The notes beneath the pieces are model-generated. The model saw only the letters and a program-made list of their open reading frames with translations. It was not told the origin of the DNA and made no database searches. This document shows, one piece after another, positions 1 through 10,106 of a DNA stretch of 35,989 nt. The position numbers and the translations under genes were made by a program. The stretch lies in the IMG/VR virus record IMGVR_UViG_3300017772_000044, positions 1 to 35,989 of that record; one strand, written 5' to 3'. Every line of letters starts with the position of its first letter. Position 1 is the first letter of the stretch. The DNA comes from a virus.

Positions 1-123
1 ATAGCTGAGTTAGATTGTATAAGTTTTATATCTTCTCTTAGTCTAGTCCAGTTACAATAGTTATCATCTATGTGTGGATCTCCCATCCATAGTATACCTA
101 TAGGCCCATCAATATTTACTTTA
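1..123. repeat. 123-bp terminal direct repeat, left copy
   Basis: Bases 1-123 are identical to 35867-35989. The repeat lies inside a coding sequence, and joining the two copies restores one continuous reading frame (metallophosphoesterase). This is what an assembler leaves when it linearises a circular or circularly permuted genome. A true packaged terminal repeat is possible but less likely to fall inside a gene. Confidence 0.97.
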
Positions 124-392
124 ATATCAATCCAATCTTGAGCGTCTTTTGCTTTAGCTCTTCTTTCGTATCTATCTGTTACAGTCTGTACTAATTCTTC
201 TATGTCCATCTCTTCATTAGGAAGATCTGGTATTTCAAAATCAGGTTGTAAGTTTTTAGCCTTATGTAATCTTTGCATATAGGTTGCGTATTTTAATCCT
301 AAAGATTCAGCAGCTTCGTATCTGTTGTTGAAACTTTCATCAGCAGTAAGAACTTCTAACAATTCTTCTTCTGGTACAGGTGGCATAGGCAT
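1..392 (-). CDS. HTH-metallophosphoesterase, N-terminal part (continues at 35989)
   Basis: This is the first 130 codons of a 345-residue protein whose remainder is encoded at 35866-35221 after the circular join. Its ATG (392-390) overlaps the stop of the upstream 70-residue gene as TAATG, so the two are probably translationally coupled. Residues about 10-45 resemble a helix-turn-helix (NRYEAAESLGLKYATYMQRL), followed by a charged linker. The phosphoesterase core begins at about residue 100 with the metal-binding D-P-H (residues 105-107), whose first strand is encoded right at the repeat. The HTH-plus-phosphoesterase arrangement suggests a DNA-directed nuclease or phosphatase. The substrate is unknown. 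Confidence 0.85.
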   Translation of the reverse strand, partial: MPMPPVPEEELLEVLTADESFNNRYEAAESLGLKYATYMQRLHKAKNLQPDFEIPDLPNEEMDIEELVQTVTDRYERRAKAKDAQDWIDIKVNIDGPIGILWMGDPHIDDNYCNWTRLREDIKLIQSNSA

Positions 393-604
393 TAGTTTTT
401 ACCACACTTACATTTGTTTAATCGTCTCATCTCTTGTATTGAATCTATACACCCTACAATGAAATGCATATACGCATCAATAGTCATAGGTTTCCAAACA
501 GTTTTATTATTAACACATATCCTTAACTTGTCTGCATAGGGTATAACATAAACTTGTTGTTCACCTTCTGTTACATCTTCTAAAAAAGTTTCTTGCTTAA
601 TCAT
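392..604 (-). CDS. Small hypothetical protein, 70 aa
   Basis: I do not recognise this protein. It is acidic in its N-terminal half and ends in a basic cysteine-containing tail (NKCKCGKN). It has no membrane segment. Its stop overlaps the ATG of the metallophosphoesterase as TAATG, and it follows the one-TM protein at 613-903 with an 8-base gap, so it belongs to the end of the late minus-strand operon. The start codon is preceded by AGGAGCTAAT, a good ribosome-binding site. Confidence 0.75.
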   Translation of the reverse strand: MIKQETFLEDVTEGEQQVYVIPYADKLRICVNNKTVWKPMTIDAYMHFIVGCIDSIQEMRRLNKCKCGKN

Positions 605-612
605 ATTAGCTC

Positions 613-903
613 CTATTGTTTTTCTAGCTCTGTTTTAATTGTAGCTACTTCATCTTTTAACATATCAATCATCATGTCTTGACGTGCATCATCTGGTAAA
701 GAACCCATCTCTCCTCTAGGCCATTTAATTCTAAACTCAGAGTTAAGAATAATATCTTTGTCTTGTAGTTCTAACTCATGCTCTAAAAAATTTAATCGTT
801 CTGTTACACCAAAGTAACCATAAACAAGTATCATTGCACCACCAACTAAACTTACTAAGTTTCTTAATGGTATAGATATTACACTTGAGTCTGATACCTT
901 CAC
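613..903 (-). CDS. One-TM, coiled-coil-like membrane protein, 96 aa
   Basis: It has a short N-terminal segment, a single hydrophobic span at about residues 12-33, and a long charged helical tail rich in E, L and D. The expected topology is a membrane anchor with a soluble helical domain. Short proteins of this form are common beside holins in marine phages, and an i-spanin-like or accessory lysis role is possible. The sequence alone does not settle it. Its start overlaps the stop of the upstream 3TM protein by 4 bases (ATGA type), which argues for co-translation. Confidence 0.75.
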   Translation of the reverse strand: MKVSDSSVISIPLRNLVSLVGGAMILVYGYFGVTERLNFLEHELELQDKDIILNSEFRIKWPRGEMGSLPDDARQDMMIDMLKDEVATIKTELEKQ

Positions 904-1337
904 GATTTTCTCCTCATCATAGCACGTTGACCAAACCAGAAAGAAATTATACTAGCCATAATACCGGCATCGTATTCTGTGTAGATCAAATCAATACTCT
1001 TGTGTAACTCTATACCATTTTGGTATGATTGCACAATAGCAACAGTCTTTGCACCTAAGTAACAAAATAAAAATAAATATGTAATGACTGGTCTACAGGT
1101 ACTAGCAAAAGTTGTAACCCATTTAGCAGAGTGAGTAGCTAGTGTTGAATCATGCTTGTATAATCCTTCAGCTTCTTTTCCATCAGCTTCAGCATGAGCA
1201 ACAGACACTTTATATTTAGCTTGAGCTTCTAATAATGCCAGTTGTTGTTTGTGTTCTTGTTTCTTTTCAAAAAATCCTAGCACACTTGGCAGGGTACTGG
1301 ATGTAAAGCCCAAAACTGAGCCGAGTAATGCGATCAT
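900..1337 (-). CDS. Putative 3TM holin-like protein, 145 aa
   Basis: Three hydrophobic stretches are visible: about residues 2-23, 84-104 and 124-140. A charged, alanine-rich helical section lies between the first two. The C-terminal part, with CRPVITYLFLFCYLG followed by ISFWFGQRAM, matches the pattern of 3TM phage holin families (R-P before the second span, FWFG-x-R in the third). Such proteins make the membrane lesion that times lysis. Neighbours are a lipoprotein, a coiled-coil/TM protein and another one-TM protein, which fits a lysis cassette. A GGAG lies 11 bases before the ATG. The family assignment is from memory of the motif. Confidence 0.7.
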   Translation of the reverse strand: MIALLGSVLGFTSSTLPSVLGFFEKKQEHKQQLALLEAQAKYKVSVAHAEADGKEAEGLYKHDSTLATHSAKWVTTFASTCRPVITYLFLFCYLGAKTVAIVQSYQNGIELHKSIDLIYTEYDAGIMASIISFWFGQRAMMRRKS

Positions 1338-1368
1338 CAGAAAAAATTCTCCTATAAATAAGCACCAG

Positions 1369-1424
1369 TACAGTTAAAATTTTGTTTGAATAGTAGAAGA
1401 TACAGAATTAAAACATTAACTGTA
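1369..1424. repeat. Inverted repeat TACAGTTAA / TTAACTGTA
   Basis: A perfect 9-bp inverted repeat (1369-1377 and 1416-1424) with a 38-base interior lies in the 114-base gap between the lipoprotein and the holin-like gene. It has no T-tract, so it is not a classical terminator. It could be a 3'-end or processing hairpin of the lipoprotein mRNA or a leader element for the holin-like gene. Confidence 0.5.
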
Positions 1425-1451
1425 TGAGCTTCTGTGTTTGTTTAAATACTA

Positions 1452-1592
1452 CTAATCTATTTTGTCTGTAGTTTCTATCTTAATTGATATGTTTTTCCCT
1501 GTTGGTACATTTGTGCTCACATTTATGTGTGATGATGCACAACCAACAAAGGCAAACGTACAAATAAATACTACTGCTAATGATTTTTTCAT
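1452..1592 (-). CDS. Small lipoprotein, 46 aa (o-spanin candidate)
   Basis: The start is set by GGAGG 6 bases upstream and by a TAATG overlap with the stop of the preceding gene. The protein begins MKK, has a hydrophobic stretch, then F-V-G-C with cysteine 18 as a plausible lipidation site. A mature part of about 29 residues, rich in N, T, S and K, follows. A short lipoprotein between a coiled-coil/TM protein and a holin-like gene is where an outer-membrane spanin would sit, but the mature part is not proline-rich like Rz1. Lipoprotein is well supported by the sequence; spanin is inference. Confidence 0.7.
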   Translation of the reverse strand: MKKSLAVVFICTFAFVGCASSHINVSTNVPTGKNISIKIETTDKID

Positions 1593-1801
1593 TAGTTACC
1601 TCCAAAATATGTGGATAAAAAATTTGTTAGACCAGCTGATAGACCGCCAGCTGCAAAAATTATTCCAAAGAGTAGTCCTCTACCTCTTGCAACCTGTGCT
1701 TCCATTACTAAAAGTCTGTCATTAAGATCTTCCACCTGGTCAGACAATCTATTTACTGCTTCAAGAAGTTTGCCCTGTTCTAATGGAGTAAGACCAGACA
1801 T
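1592..1801 (-). CDS. Coiled-coil plus C-terminal TM protein, 69 aa (XhlA/holin-like)
   Basis: Residues about 6-36 form an amphipathic heptad-like helix (LEAVNRLSDQVEDLNDRL). A glycine-rich hydrophobic span follows at about 43-62, and the tail is short. This layout resembles the hemolysin XhlA/holin-associated small proteins in many phage lysis cassettes. It is followed directly by the lipoprotein gene (TAATG overlap) and the 3TM holin-like gene. A membrane-associated lysis helper is the best guess. A perfect DnaA box (1610-1618) falls by chance or design inside its 3' end. Confidence 0.75.
   Translation of the reverse strand: MSGLTPLEQGKLLEAVNRLSDQVEDLNDRLLVMEAQVARGRGLLFGIIFAAGGLSAGLTNFLSTYFGGN
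1610..1618 (-). promoter_or_regulatory. Perfect DnaA-box sequence inside a gene
   Basis: TTATCCACA reads on the minus strand at these nine bases, the exact bacterial DnaA box. It is isolated and lies within a coding region, so it may be coincidental. It is recorded because the phage encodes a DnaA domain IV-like protein and has a box cluster near 28.35 kb. Confidence 0.4.
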
Positions 1802-1804
1802 TTA

Positions 1805-2101
1805 TTATTCTTCTTCTTCTAGTCTGGGATCTACCCAACCAACAACAGCTGTCCATGTGCTATCAGCATATGTATATTTCCAACCAAAATAATCTTCTGG
1901 AGTTTCAACACCAGTATGTAAAGTTGCGTTACCACTATTTACATCAGAGATTATTAAAGTAGGATTACCATCGCTGTCACTAACAGTTGTCTGGTCAGAT
2001 GCTATATCAATAACATCTGAATCTTCAAACAAATAAATTGAAGTATTCAATCTATCAGCTTGGCCCTCAGTGTTAGTATTCCATGTTATAGTCTGCGCCA
2101 T
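1805..2101 (-). CDS. Hypothetical virion-associated protein, 98 aa
   Basis: I do not recognise a named family. The protein is rich in T, D, S and N with beta-type alternation, contains FGWKYTYADSTWTAVVGWVD near the end, and finishes with four glutamates. It starts 10 bases after the giant fibre gene and precedes the lysis-type genes. A small beta-structured tail accessory or fibre tip protein is plausible from position and composition only. AAGGAGATAATC immediately precedes the ATG. Confidence 0.65.
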   Translation of the reverse strand: MAQTITWNTNTEGQADRLNTSIYLFEDSDVIDIASDQTTVSDSDGNPTLIISDVNSGNATLHTGVETPEDYFGWKYTYADSTWTAVVGWVDPRLEEEE

Positions 2102-2111
2102 GATTATCTCC

Positions 2112-5100
2112 TTATGACTTGATTAATAAACTTGCACTTGATAAAGCAGTGCCACCTACTACTGAGATAGTGTCTGCTGTAGTTTGTAAAGCACCTGTTG
2201 AGTTATTTACAAAATATTGTGTGCCTGTTGTTAAAGATGATTGATTGCTGTCAACTTGTGAAACAATTTTAACTTTAACATCTTCATTATCAGTTACAGT
2301 CTGTTGAGCAAAACCAATAAAATTGCCTGCATTTATATTTGTAGCAAAATTATTAAATGCAGGAGCATAAGTTAAGCCTATCACTTGAGGTGAATTGTTT
2401 GTGTAACCAACTATTGCATTATGACTAGTAACTCCAGTGTTTGCAATATACATAGAATACCAATCAACACTAGAATTAACTGTAACAGGTGTTTCCCAAG
2501 TAAGAGTACCTGAAGAATTATTTCCAACAACAATTTTTAAATCGTTATTTGAATTATTTTGATAACTGATAATATATTGTTTTGTCAAAGGAATATAAGC
2601 TGTAAATTGATTACCATGAATACTTGTTCCTGTATCAGCTACAACAGTTGAACCTGCGGTTATTGTCGTTCCAGAATAAGATAATACAGCAGTTTTTAAA
2701 TCAATATTAGAACCATTAAACCATACAGCTATTGTTCCTTTTCCATCTGCTTCACCTTCTACAACATTACATTCACCACTACCTGAATTTGTACTATCTA
2801 AAACTACAGGAGTTCCAAAAGTAGGAGCAGAGCTGGTAGAAGTAAAAGCAATAACTGTTGGATAATTATTATTGTTGTAATCTATATAAGCAATAGTTCC
2901 TCTTTCATTTGTATTATCCCAAACTACATTACCTCTTATAATTTTGCTTGAGTAACTACCAAAGACTGCTGTGGCATAAGATTGATTTAGAGATGTTCCT
3001 GCACTAGCTTGATAATATCTTGAAACAACAGAATAGGGTTTTCCTGTAATTGCATAAACAGCATCATTTACTGAATCATAAGCCATTGAATGAAAATCAG
3101 TGTAAGTACTTTGAGTACCAAAACTGCTATCATTACCATAACTTAATGTTGTACCTGAATAAGTTGTCATCATAAAAGTTGTTCTACTTAAAGAGTTTCT
3201 TTGACACATTAAACCAAAACCACCTGCACCACTATTGTAAGTAGGATAATAAACTACGCCTATTGAATCACTGTTCATTGATACTGAAGCTAAAACAAGA
3301 GGTGTTCCCCATGTTATAACACCTGTTGTACTATCTGCTGTGCCTAAAACCATACAATTATAAGCGCTTGAATTTTGATAACCAAAACAAATCGTTCCAT
3401 TACCATCGCTTGTTATATCTCCATTACCTGAACCACTCATATATGGAGAAGGTAGATTAGATGTAGATGATATTAATTCAGATTGAGCCCCACCTGTAGA
3501 AACTACTTTAGAAAAATCACCATCTGTTCTAAGGATTACAGCATCACCTTTAGTAATAGAACCATTAGCCATACCAACTAATTCTGTTGGTGACTCAGAT
3601 AATTCTAGGTCTGTTCCGCTTCTTGCCACTCCTACAAAATTTGACTGTGAACCATTTACTACTGTTGATGATGTTGTGTTATAATATAAAACAAAGCCTG
3701 TTGCTTTTGTATTAGAGAGCGGTGTTGCGCTAACAACAATGCCACTTTTTGTATCAGGATTGTAAAGCGAAGCATTGTGCAATACTCTTTCTGCTGTTTG
3801 ATTACCTAATGTTGTAGCTGATGCTGTAAAAGATGGTGTTGTGCCACTTATTGTAACAAAACCAATCTCGCCATAATAACCAGAAGTGTTTTTCATATAA
3901 ACTAAAACAGTTTTATTTTGTTCAGTATCATAATAAGGAGCAAGCCATCTCATATATTGACTGCTAATTTGTGTTGTTGTACCTGAAGTAAAAGTGTCAC
4001 CTGAAGCTGTTAAAACATTTGCTCTTAACACATTGCCTGCTTGGGCTTTAAATAATATCCATTTATCATTATCAGGGTCATAAGATAATGCTTTACTACC
4101 ATCTTGTTCTGTTCCTTCGTCTGTAATAGCATAATGCGTAGATGGTACTGTTATATTTGCACCTGAAATTGTAGCTTGATAAATTCTACCTTCGTCACCG
4201 TATAAATGGTCTGTCATTATTACTTGTTTGTTTGTATCAGGGTCGTATTCGTTCCATATAACTTTATTATTGCCTGTATAACCCATAGTAATCGTTGCTG
4301 AATTTCCTGTAGTTAATGTAGTACCACTATTTGTTATTAAATATGCAATAATTGAAGTTGAAGAATTTTCTGCAAAAGTATAAACAAATTTATTAGCATT
4401 AGGATTGTAAGCAATAGTACCGCCTGTAAAATGAGAAGTACCTGTATTTGGTTGTATTGCTGAACCTAAAGTAATACTATTTGTGCCTGAATAAGAACCT
4501 GCTTTTATATAATTTGTATCGTTTGAATCAAGAAAATAAGATGCAACAAAAATACCATTACCATAAGCTAATTTTTGTCCTGAATGATTAGTAGGAGAAG
4601 AACTTGCTGAATTTACCACAACAGGTGTTCCCCAAGTAATTGCATTATTTGATTCTGAACCTATTGCTATTGTTGGATAATGATTTGAGTTTGCATAAAG
4701 TACACCAATTTTGTCATTAGTTGTATCATAAGCAACACTTATGTCTCTTTCATAATTATTAACATCAGCAATTTCATAACCACTAGAAGATGAAATATCT
4801 GAATTAGTAGTTACAGTTGTCGTAGTACGTTCTTTTATGAGACCTGCATCAGTAACATACATATCCTTACCTGCGGTCATACCTGTTTGATTTTTGTTTA
4901 AAGAACCTGGGCGTGTTACCTTTACATCCTGTCCATTGCTTTTAGTTTCAGCTGCAATACCAAAGTAATTGTCTGATGTAAGGTTACTAACAGGAGTAGT
5001 TTGTTGTGAACTTTCTAAATAAACAATGTTATCAATTTTTCCTGTTTTTAATCCTGAACCAAAGACAGCTTGTGTTTTACTAACATTGGTAGTAACACCT

Positions 5101-7349
5101 GCATATCTATAATCATAAGCACCACCTCCACCTGTAGCATCATCATTAAATGATGCAGGAGTACCATTAGTAACACTTGTACCTGATACAGTAATAACAC
5201 CATACACACCTTTATCTGCAAGAGATGGGCTAGAGCTTTGCGTTGATCTAGCAAAGATAATTTTACCATTAGCTATTGGTTCTTGACCAGATTGGTCGTC
5301 ACCACCACCTGCTGTTCCACTATAACAAATAATATTTGATATTTGTGATGGTGAACCCCATGTCATAGTAGTATTACTTAATGTTCCTGCATGAGAAAAT
5401 ATATTAAAAGAACTATTTAAATACGTTAAAACAATTTCACCTGTATTGGCGACAGCTATACAAGCATTACCTCCATTATTTGAATAAGTTGAATTTGCTG
5501 CTTGATTTGAAAGTTCCTGTGTTGAACCAAAACTTATACTGTTTCCTGATACCGTTCCAACAGTTGTATAATATTTATAATTATTATTATCAGCATAAAG
5601 ATAAATTACTCTGTTTTCTGTTGATGAATAAGCCACTTTAACAGAACCATCATTTATATAAGAACCATAAATAGGAACACTTATTCGGCTTCCTGCTGTT
5701 AAAGTAGTACCACTTAAATTAACAACAATAGTAATTGCATTAGATGAAGCATGACAATAAGACACAACTATCTTTTGTGCAGTTGTATCGTAAGCAAGAT
5801 TTTGATTTGAAGTGCCATGCTGATAAGTGCCTGAAGAATCTAAAACAGTTGGTGTTCCTAATGTAACTGTTGCACTACTGCCTGAACCATTAAATGTAGC
5901 AACTACGCCTGTTAAATAATTACTATTATTCATTGATATGATTACATACTTATCTTGATTTGGTTCGTATATTATACCTGCTGGTCTAAGATAATTAAAA
6001 TCTACACTAGCTGTTGTACCTTTAGTAATAGTTGTAAAATCACTTGATGATATTGTATTTGGTGTTACATAAATATTAGTATCTGAAGTATCTATTCTAT
6101 AAATATTTACAAATTCATTTTCTTTTCCATAAGCCTCTTCGTGATATTCAGCATCAGATAAAGTAGTTGAATTTTCTGTACCTAAACCTGCCGAAATAGT
6201 TGTTGAAGTTTCAGCAACTTGTGTAACTGTATTATCAGCGTTTAAGATTAATGGCTTGCCTGCGGTGATACTACCACTTGCTGTGTAGTTTCTATCATGT
6301 CCTCCGCCACCAGATTCTATTCCTGTTAACGCTGAACCATCTATAGCTGGCAACGCACCAGTTAGCTGAGCAGAACCAATAGTTTTGTTTGTTAATGTTT
6401 GTGTTGCAGTTGTACCTACTAATTCCTGATCCCCTCCAGCTGGTAAGGTTAATTCATTACTTACATTTGCTGAATGTGGTTGAGGTTGTATTGTTTGTGC
6501 ATGAGCATTAGAGCTTTCACAATATAAATTAATTTTAGCAATAGATCCTGTGCCTGTTCTAACATCTACTAAGCCATCTGATATTGTAACACCACCAGAA
6601 GATCCATTACCATCAAGGTTAACTTTGCCAGAACCATTAGGTAAAAGATTAATATTACCATTTGATAAAGACACAATGCTTTGACCGTTAACATCTAAAC
6701 TACCACCTAGCTGTGGTGTAGTATCATTTAAAACACTTGCTAATCCAGAACCTTGAGGTCCAGTTGCTCCAGTTTCACCTTGTATACCTTGTATACCTTG
6801 TATTCCTTGAGGTCCAGTACTGCCTGTTTGCCCTGTATTACCAGTATTTCCTTGTGGGCCTGTGCTACCAGTTGTTCCTTGAGGTCCTGTATCACCTTGT
6901 AGACCAGTAGGTCCTATGCTACCAGTTGCACCAGTATCACCTTTTAAATTTTGAGATGTAAAAGTATGTGTACTATTATCAGAAAAAGTAAAGTTAAGCG
7001 TAATTGTATTGTTAGCATTATTGACAGCAGAAAAATTTGTTACAGTTAATCCAGATGTACCAGCTGGTCCTGTTGGTCCTGTTGGTCCAGCTGGACCTTG
7101 AGCGCCGGCACTACCTGTTGATCCAGCTACGCCAGCACTTCCAGTAGCTCCAGTTGGACCAGATAAATCAGGAGTTGTAATACTATATGTAGCACCGCCA
7201 ACAGCAGTAAAAATAATATCTAATGTACCATCACCATTATCTGTTTTACTAACACCAGTAAATCCAGTAGTTACACCACTACCATCTAGGTCAGCAGTTC
7301 CAATAGAACCATCTGTTACCATTCTACCGTGTACTGTAGTAATAGCCAT
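2112..7349 (-). CDS. Giant collagen-like / beta-propeller tail fibre, 1745 aa
   Basis: This is the largest gene. The N-terminal about 60 residues are followed by two collagen-like Gly-X-Y blocks (about 64-99, twelve triplets; about 137-201, about twenty-one triplets) separated by a beta-rich spacer. Residues about 200-370 resemble phage fibre shaft sequence ([20 protein letters not shown]). The rest is built of about twenty blade-like repeats of 40-60 residues (Y-[DNE]-x-x-x-[ND]-K then I-V-x-x-Y, then S-G-T-x-[IL]-x-x-G), grouped as three sets of six to seven. Each set closes with an [FY]-[IVF]-G-[IVF]-A segment and a small beta module. This suggests three tandem beta-propellers for receptor binding. 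It shares a TAATG overlap with the chaperone-like gene upstream. Confidence 0.85.
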   Translation of the reverse strand: MAITTVHGRMVTDGSIGTADLDGSGVTTGFTGVSKTDNGDGTLDIIFTAVGGATYSITTPDLSGPTGATGSAGVAGSTGSAGAQGPAGPTGPTGPAGTSGLTVTNFSAVNNANNTITLNFTFSDNSTHTFTSQNLKGDTGATGSIGPTGLQGDTGPQGTTGSTGPQGNTGNTGQTGSTGPQGIQGIQGIQGETGATGPQGSGLASVLNDTTPQLGGSLDVNGQSIVSLSNGNINLLPNGSGKVNLDGNGSSGGVTISDGLVDVRTGTGSIAKINLYCESSNAHAQTIQPQPHSANVSNELTLPAGGDQELVGTTATQTLTNKTIGSAQLTGALPAIDGSALTGIESGGGGHDRNYTASGSITAGKPLILNADNTVTQVAETSTTISAGLGTENSTTLSDAEYHEEAYGKENEFVNIYRIDTSDTNIYVTPNTISSSDFTTITKGTTASVDFNYLRPAGIIYEPNQDKYVIISMNNSNYLTGVVATFNGSGSSATVTLGTPTVLDSSGTYQHGTSNQNLAYDTTAQKIVVSYCHASSNAITIVVNLSGTTLTAGSRISVPIYGSYINDGSVKVAYSSTENRVIYLYADNNNYKYYTTVGTVSGNSISFGSTQELSNQAANSTYSNNGGNACIAVANTGEIVLTYLNSSFNIFSHAGTLSNTTMTWGSPSQISNIICYSGTAGGGDDQSGQEPIANGKIIFARSTQSSSPSLADKGVYGVITVSGTSVTNGTPASFNDDATGGGGAYDYRYAGVTTNVSKTQAVFGSGLKTGKIDNIVYLESSQQTTPVSNLTSDNYFGIAAETKSNGQDVKVTRPGSLNKNQTGMTAGKDMYVTDAGLIKERTTTTVTTNSDISSSSGYEIADVNNYERDISVAYDTTNDKIGVLYANSNHYPTIAIGSESNNAITWGTPVVVNSASSSPTNHSGQKLAYGNGIFVASYFLDSNDTNYIKAGSYSGTNSITLGSAIQPNTGTSHFTGGTIAYNPNANKFVYTFAENSSTSIIAYLITNSGTTLTTGNSATITMGYTGNNKVIWNEYDPDTNKQVIMTDHLYGDEGRIYQATISGANITVPSTHYAITDEGTEQDGSKALSYDPDNDKWILFKAQAGNVLRANVLTASGDTFTSGTTTQISSQYMRWLAPYYDTEQNKTVLVYMKNTSGYYGEIGFVTISGTTPSFTASATTLGNQTAERVLHNASLYNPDTKSGIVVSATPLSNTKATGFVLYYNTTSSTVVNGSQSNFVGVARSGTDLELSESPTELVGMANGSITKGDAVILRTDGDFSKVVSTGGAQSELISSTSNLPSPYMSGSGNGDITSDGNGTICFGYQNSSAYNCMVLGTADSTTGVITWGTPLVLASVSMNSDSIGVVYYPTYNSGAGGFGLMCQRNSLSRTTFMMTTYSGTTLSYGNDSSFGTQSTYTDFHSMAYDSVNDAVYAITGKPYSVVSRYYQASAGTSLNQSYATAVFGSYSSKIIRGNVVWDNTNERGTIAYIDYNNNNYPTVIAFTSTSSAPTFGTPVVLDSTNSGSGECNVVEGEADGKGTIAVWFNGSNIDLKTAVLSYSGTTITAGSTVVADTGTSIHGNQFTAYIPLTKQYIISYQNNSNNDLKIVVGNNSSGTLTWETPVTVNSSVDWYSMYIANTGVTSHNAIVGYTNNSPQVIGLTYAPAFNNFATNINAGNFIGFAQQTVTDNEDVKVKIVSQVDSNQSSLTTGTQYFVNNSTGALQTTADTISVVGGTALSSASLLIKS

Positions 7350-7810
7350 TAGTCATCTCCTTTAGGGTGTAGGTCTTTTATTTGTTTTATAGTTTTTTTC
7401 CATTTATCTATGTCGTGATATATCATATCTAATTGTTCTGCTATTTGTGGGTACTTTAATATTCTTTCTTCTTGATAGTTTAAGTTTCTTCTTCTAACTC
7501 TTTGTTCTAATATACCTTTGTCGTTTCTAGCAATATATATTTCATATCCACTACTAACAGTACCTACAAATGGAATTATTAATTCATAACTATTATCATG
7601 TTTAACCTTGCCCATTTGTAATCCATACTCATTATCACCTAGTACTTGCACATAATAACCATCACCAGGTTTATCTAAGTTAGATTGTTGTTTTTCTTTT
7701 TGTATTTGTGCTTGTTCTTTTTGTATTTTAAATTGCTCTTCAGCTTTAAGCATATCTTCTTTTATTCTATTGTTTCTTTCTTCTATTTGTTGTGCTGTAA
7801 ATTTTGGCAT
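7349..7810 (-). CDS. Tail-fibre assembly/chaperone-like protein, 153 aa
   Basis: The N-terminal 50 residues are a Q/K/E-rich helix (coiled coil). A beta-rich middle follows, and then a C-terminal segment [18 protein letters not shown]. That last motif is the hallmark of small proteins next to phage tail-fibre genes, usually read as fibre assembly proteins or fibre tip segments. The gene sits exactly between the two fibre genes and overlaps both by TAATG junctions. A GTG at 7825 would add five residues, but the ATG at 7810 is preferred because of the coupled junction. Confidence 0.7.
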   Translation of the reverse strand: MPKFTAQQIEERNNRIKEDMLKAEEQFKIQKEQAQIQKEKQQSNLDKPGDGYYVQVLGDNEYGLQMGKVKHDNSYELIIPFVGTVSSGYEIYIARNDKGILEQRVRRRNLNYQEERILKYPQIAEQLDMIYHDIDKWKKTIKQIKDLHPKGDD

Positions 7811-10065
7811 TATCTTAATCCCCACCCTATAATATTAGCTTTAGTTAAATTTGCAGCTACAGCTTGACCAAAACCAGCACCTCCATATTTTACATATAAT
7901 CTAAAAAGTATCGGACTTACTGTTTTGCCAGATGCACTAATTTGATATGGCAATCCTCCACTTAAATGAAAGTTAGAAACATAATAATCTTCTCCTGTTT
8001 CAAGAATAAGATATTCTGTACCTGCTCCGTTACCTAAAATATCTGTGCAAGTTGCGGCAGTAAGTTTAACAGTCATTCCATTAGCGGTGTTATCAAAATA
8101 TATATTTGAAATAGCTAAAGGAGCATGACCTTCTTCAGTTGATCCTGTGTTATCTGGCGCAGGAACAACACAAGATAACTTTAATTGATAGCTATTGCTT
8201 GTAGTTGATGAGCTTGTTGTTTCAACAACATTTACTTTATTAACATCACCTCTAATTTTGTTAGCTTGCAAAGAATCAATAACAGCATCGCGAATATTAG
8301 TAACACCATTTACAACTTCAAATGGTTTTTGTGTAGAACCAACATTAAGACGATCTGCTATCCAAAATGTATCAGCGTTTATAACAAATTGTGAAGAAGA
8401 TCCACCTACTTCATTAGATGTAGAATTAAGACCAAACCCAGCTATATAACCATTATGAGATGAAATTTTTATTCCATACTTTCCGTTTAAACCATTAACT
8501 GATTCTACTGTTGATGTAATAGTAGTTGTGTTGTTTCCAACAGTAGTTGATAAAGATGATACTTGAGCAGCCGCAGTAGCAGCATTACTTTCTGCTGTTG
8601 CTGCAGTTGTTGTTACAGCGTTTAACTGTGAAATAGTTGCTAAAACGCTAGTACCAGTACCGCTAGTAACAATAGATTCTAAGCTATTTAATTGTGTAGC
8701 ATGAGATGATACAGTACCGTTTAGTGTATTAACAGTAGCGTTTAATGAATTGTGTTGATTTAATGTAGCTAATCTTGCAGTTGATCCATCTGCTTCAAAC
8801 ACTTGTGATTCAAGATTAGTAATTCTATTAAGGTCTAATGTTATACTGCCAGAGCCTTGTACTTGTAATACTTCTAAAGCAGATACTCTTTGACCTAATG
8901 ATGTAGATGCAGAACCATTGACTGTATTATCTAAACCAGATGTTAATGTTTCTAATGCTGTAATTTTTGTGCCTTGGTCTGTAATTACATTAACACCACT
9001 TTGTGTAATAATGTTTTCTAAAACTAATGTTCTTCCTTCAACACTTGTTATATTTGCTATTTGATTTTGTAAAGAAGTTGATAGTTGTGATGTATCAATT
9101 CTTAATGTAGCCGCTGCAAGGTCTGCCATAAGTTTATCAATATCAATATTGGCCTGTGTAACTTCTGATCCAGTAGCTACATTAATAATAGTTCCGCTAC
9201 CAGAAGAAACAGTAGAGCTAAAATCTCTAATTTCTACAGAAGATCCAACAGGGGGAGCTGTTGAAAATGTAATAACATTATCGTTTAATGTGTAATTGTT
9301 TACGTTTTGCAGTATACCATCAATAATAACTAATATAGCAAGTACAGAGCTTGGTCTGGCAGTAAGTGTTATTGTTGTTAAGCCTGTACTTGTGTAAGTT
9401 GTTGATAAAGGTTGCACTCTACCAAATACTAAATCCCAATTACTTCCTGTCCATATACGAGTTTCTGTTTGAGTAGTGTTGTAATATATATCACCTACTT
9501 GTAATGAAGAACCATCAGGTCTGTTTGTTAAGTCAGACGCAAAAGCTCCAAGGTACTCAGTAATAGCAGATGTTTGAGTGGTGACATTACCAGATGCGTC
9601 AAAAGCCAAGAGCTTTCCAGCTCTCGAGGAAGCTGTCGGTAGAGTACCAGTACCGCCTTCTTGTATAGGTGCTTTAATCGATTGGTCAATTCTTAACTCT
9701 AAGTCCTGTAGGTTTCTGGTAATTCTTGACAGCTCACTATTCAATGTTTCGATGTCAAAGAATCCACCGGTGTTATAGTCTGTTGTCCTAGATATAGCAC
9801 CGTTTCTAATTATATCAATAGTCACACTTTTTTGTGAGGAAGCAAACTCTACAGTTGTACTGTTAGCAGTACCTACATTATTTAAAGTAAACGCTGTTCC
9901 TGTTTGCCCAGAAAGACTAGCAACATAAGTAGCTTGGACATCATTAACATATACATTAATATCTGTTGCTACTTCGGTAGCAAAAGGTACTGAAAATACT
10001 GTTTGTCCACTACTTGGTGCTGTATACTCTATCCTTGGAGTTGTATCTGATACACTTATAGCCAT
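7810..10065 (-). CDS. Tail fibre, T7 gp17-like N-terminus with gpJ-like C-terminal region, 751 aa
   Basis: Residues about 1-150 match the T7-type fibre N-terminal domain that docks on the tail tube (IEYTAPSSGQTVFSVPF, later ELSRITRNLQDLELRIDQSI). About 150-300 is a beta-rich section. About 310-545 is a long helical or heptad stretch with repeated L-x-x-V/T patterns. Residues about 555-640 (GKYGIKISSHNGYIAGFGL, FVINADTFWIADRLNV) resemble the central C-terminal part of lambda host-specificity protein J and its relatives. The end is a distinct beta domain. It is the first of two fibre genes and probably the adaptor that carries or accompanies the giant collagen-like fibre. Confidence 0.88.
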   Translation of the reverse strand: MAISVSDTTPRIEYTAPSSGQTVFSVPFATEVATDINVYVNDVQATYVASLSGQTGTAFTLNNVGTANSTTVEFASSQKSVTIDIIRNGAISRTTDYNTGGFFDIETLNSELSRITRNLQDLELRIDQSIKAPIQEGGTGTLPTASSRAGKLLAFDASGNVTTQTSAITEYLGAFASDLTNRPDGSSLQVGDIYYNTTQTETRIWTGSNWDLVFGRVQPLSTTYTSTGLTTITLTARPSSVLAILVIIDGILQNVNNYTLNDNVITFSTAPPVGSSVEIRDFSSTVSSGSGTIINVATGSEVTQANIDIDKLMADLAAATLRIDTSQLSTSLQNQIANITSVEGRTLVLENIITQSGVNVITDQGTKITALETLTSGLDNTVNGSASTSLGQRVSALEVLQVQGSGSITLDLNRITNLESQVFEADGSTARLATLNQHNSLNATVNTLNGTVSSHATQLNSLESIVTSGTGTSVLATISQLNAVTTTAATAESNAATAAAQVSSLSTTVGNNTTTITSTVESVNGLNGKYGIKISSHNGYIAGFGLNSTSNEVGGSSSQFVINADTFWIADRLNVGSTQKPFEVVNGVTNIRDAVIDSLQANKIRGDVNKVNVVETTSSSTTSNSYQLKLSCVVPAPDNTGSTEEGHAPLAISNIYFDNTANGMTVKLTAATCTDILGNGAGTEYLILETGEDYYVSNFHLSGGLPYQISASGKTVSPILFRLYVKYGGAGFGQAVAANLTKANIIGWGLR

Positions 10066-10106
10066 AATGTCTTACTTTCCTTATTGTTAGTTAATACGCA
10101 ACGCAC

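Noticed and set aside
6750-7150. Tandem DNA repeat locus
   Set aside because: The repetitiveness is explained by Gly-X-Y collagen codons of the fibre gene.
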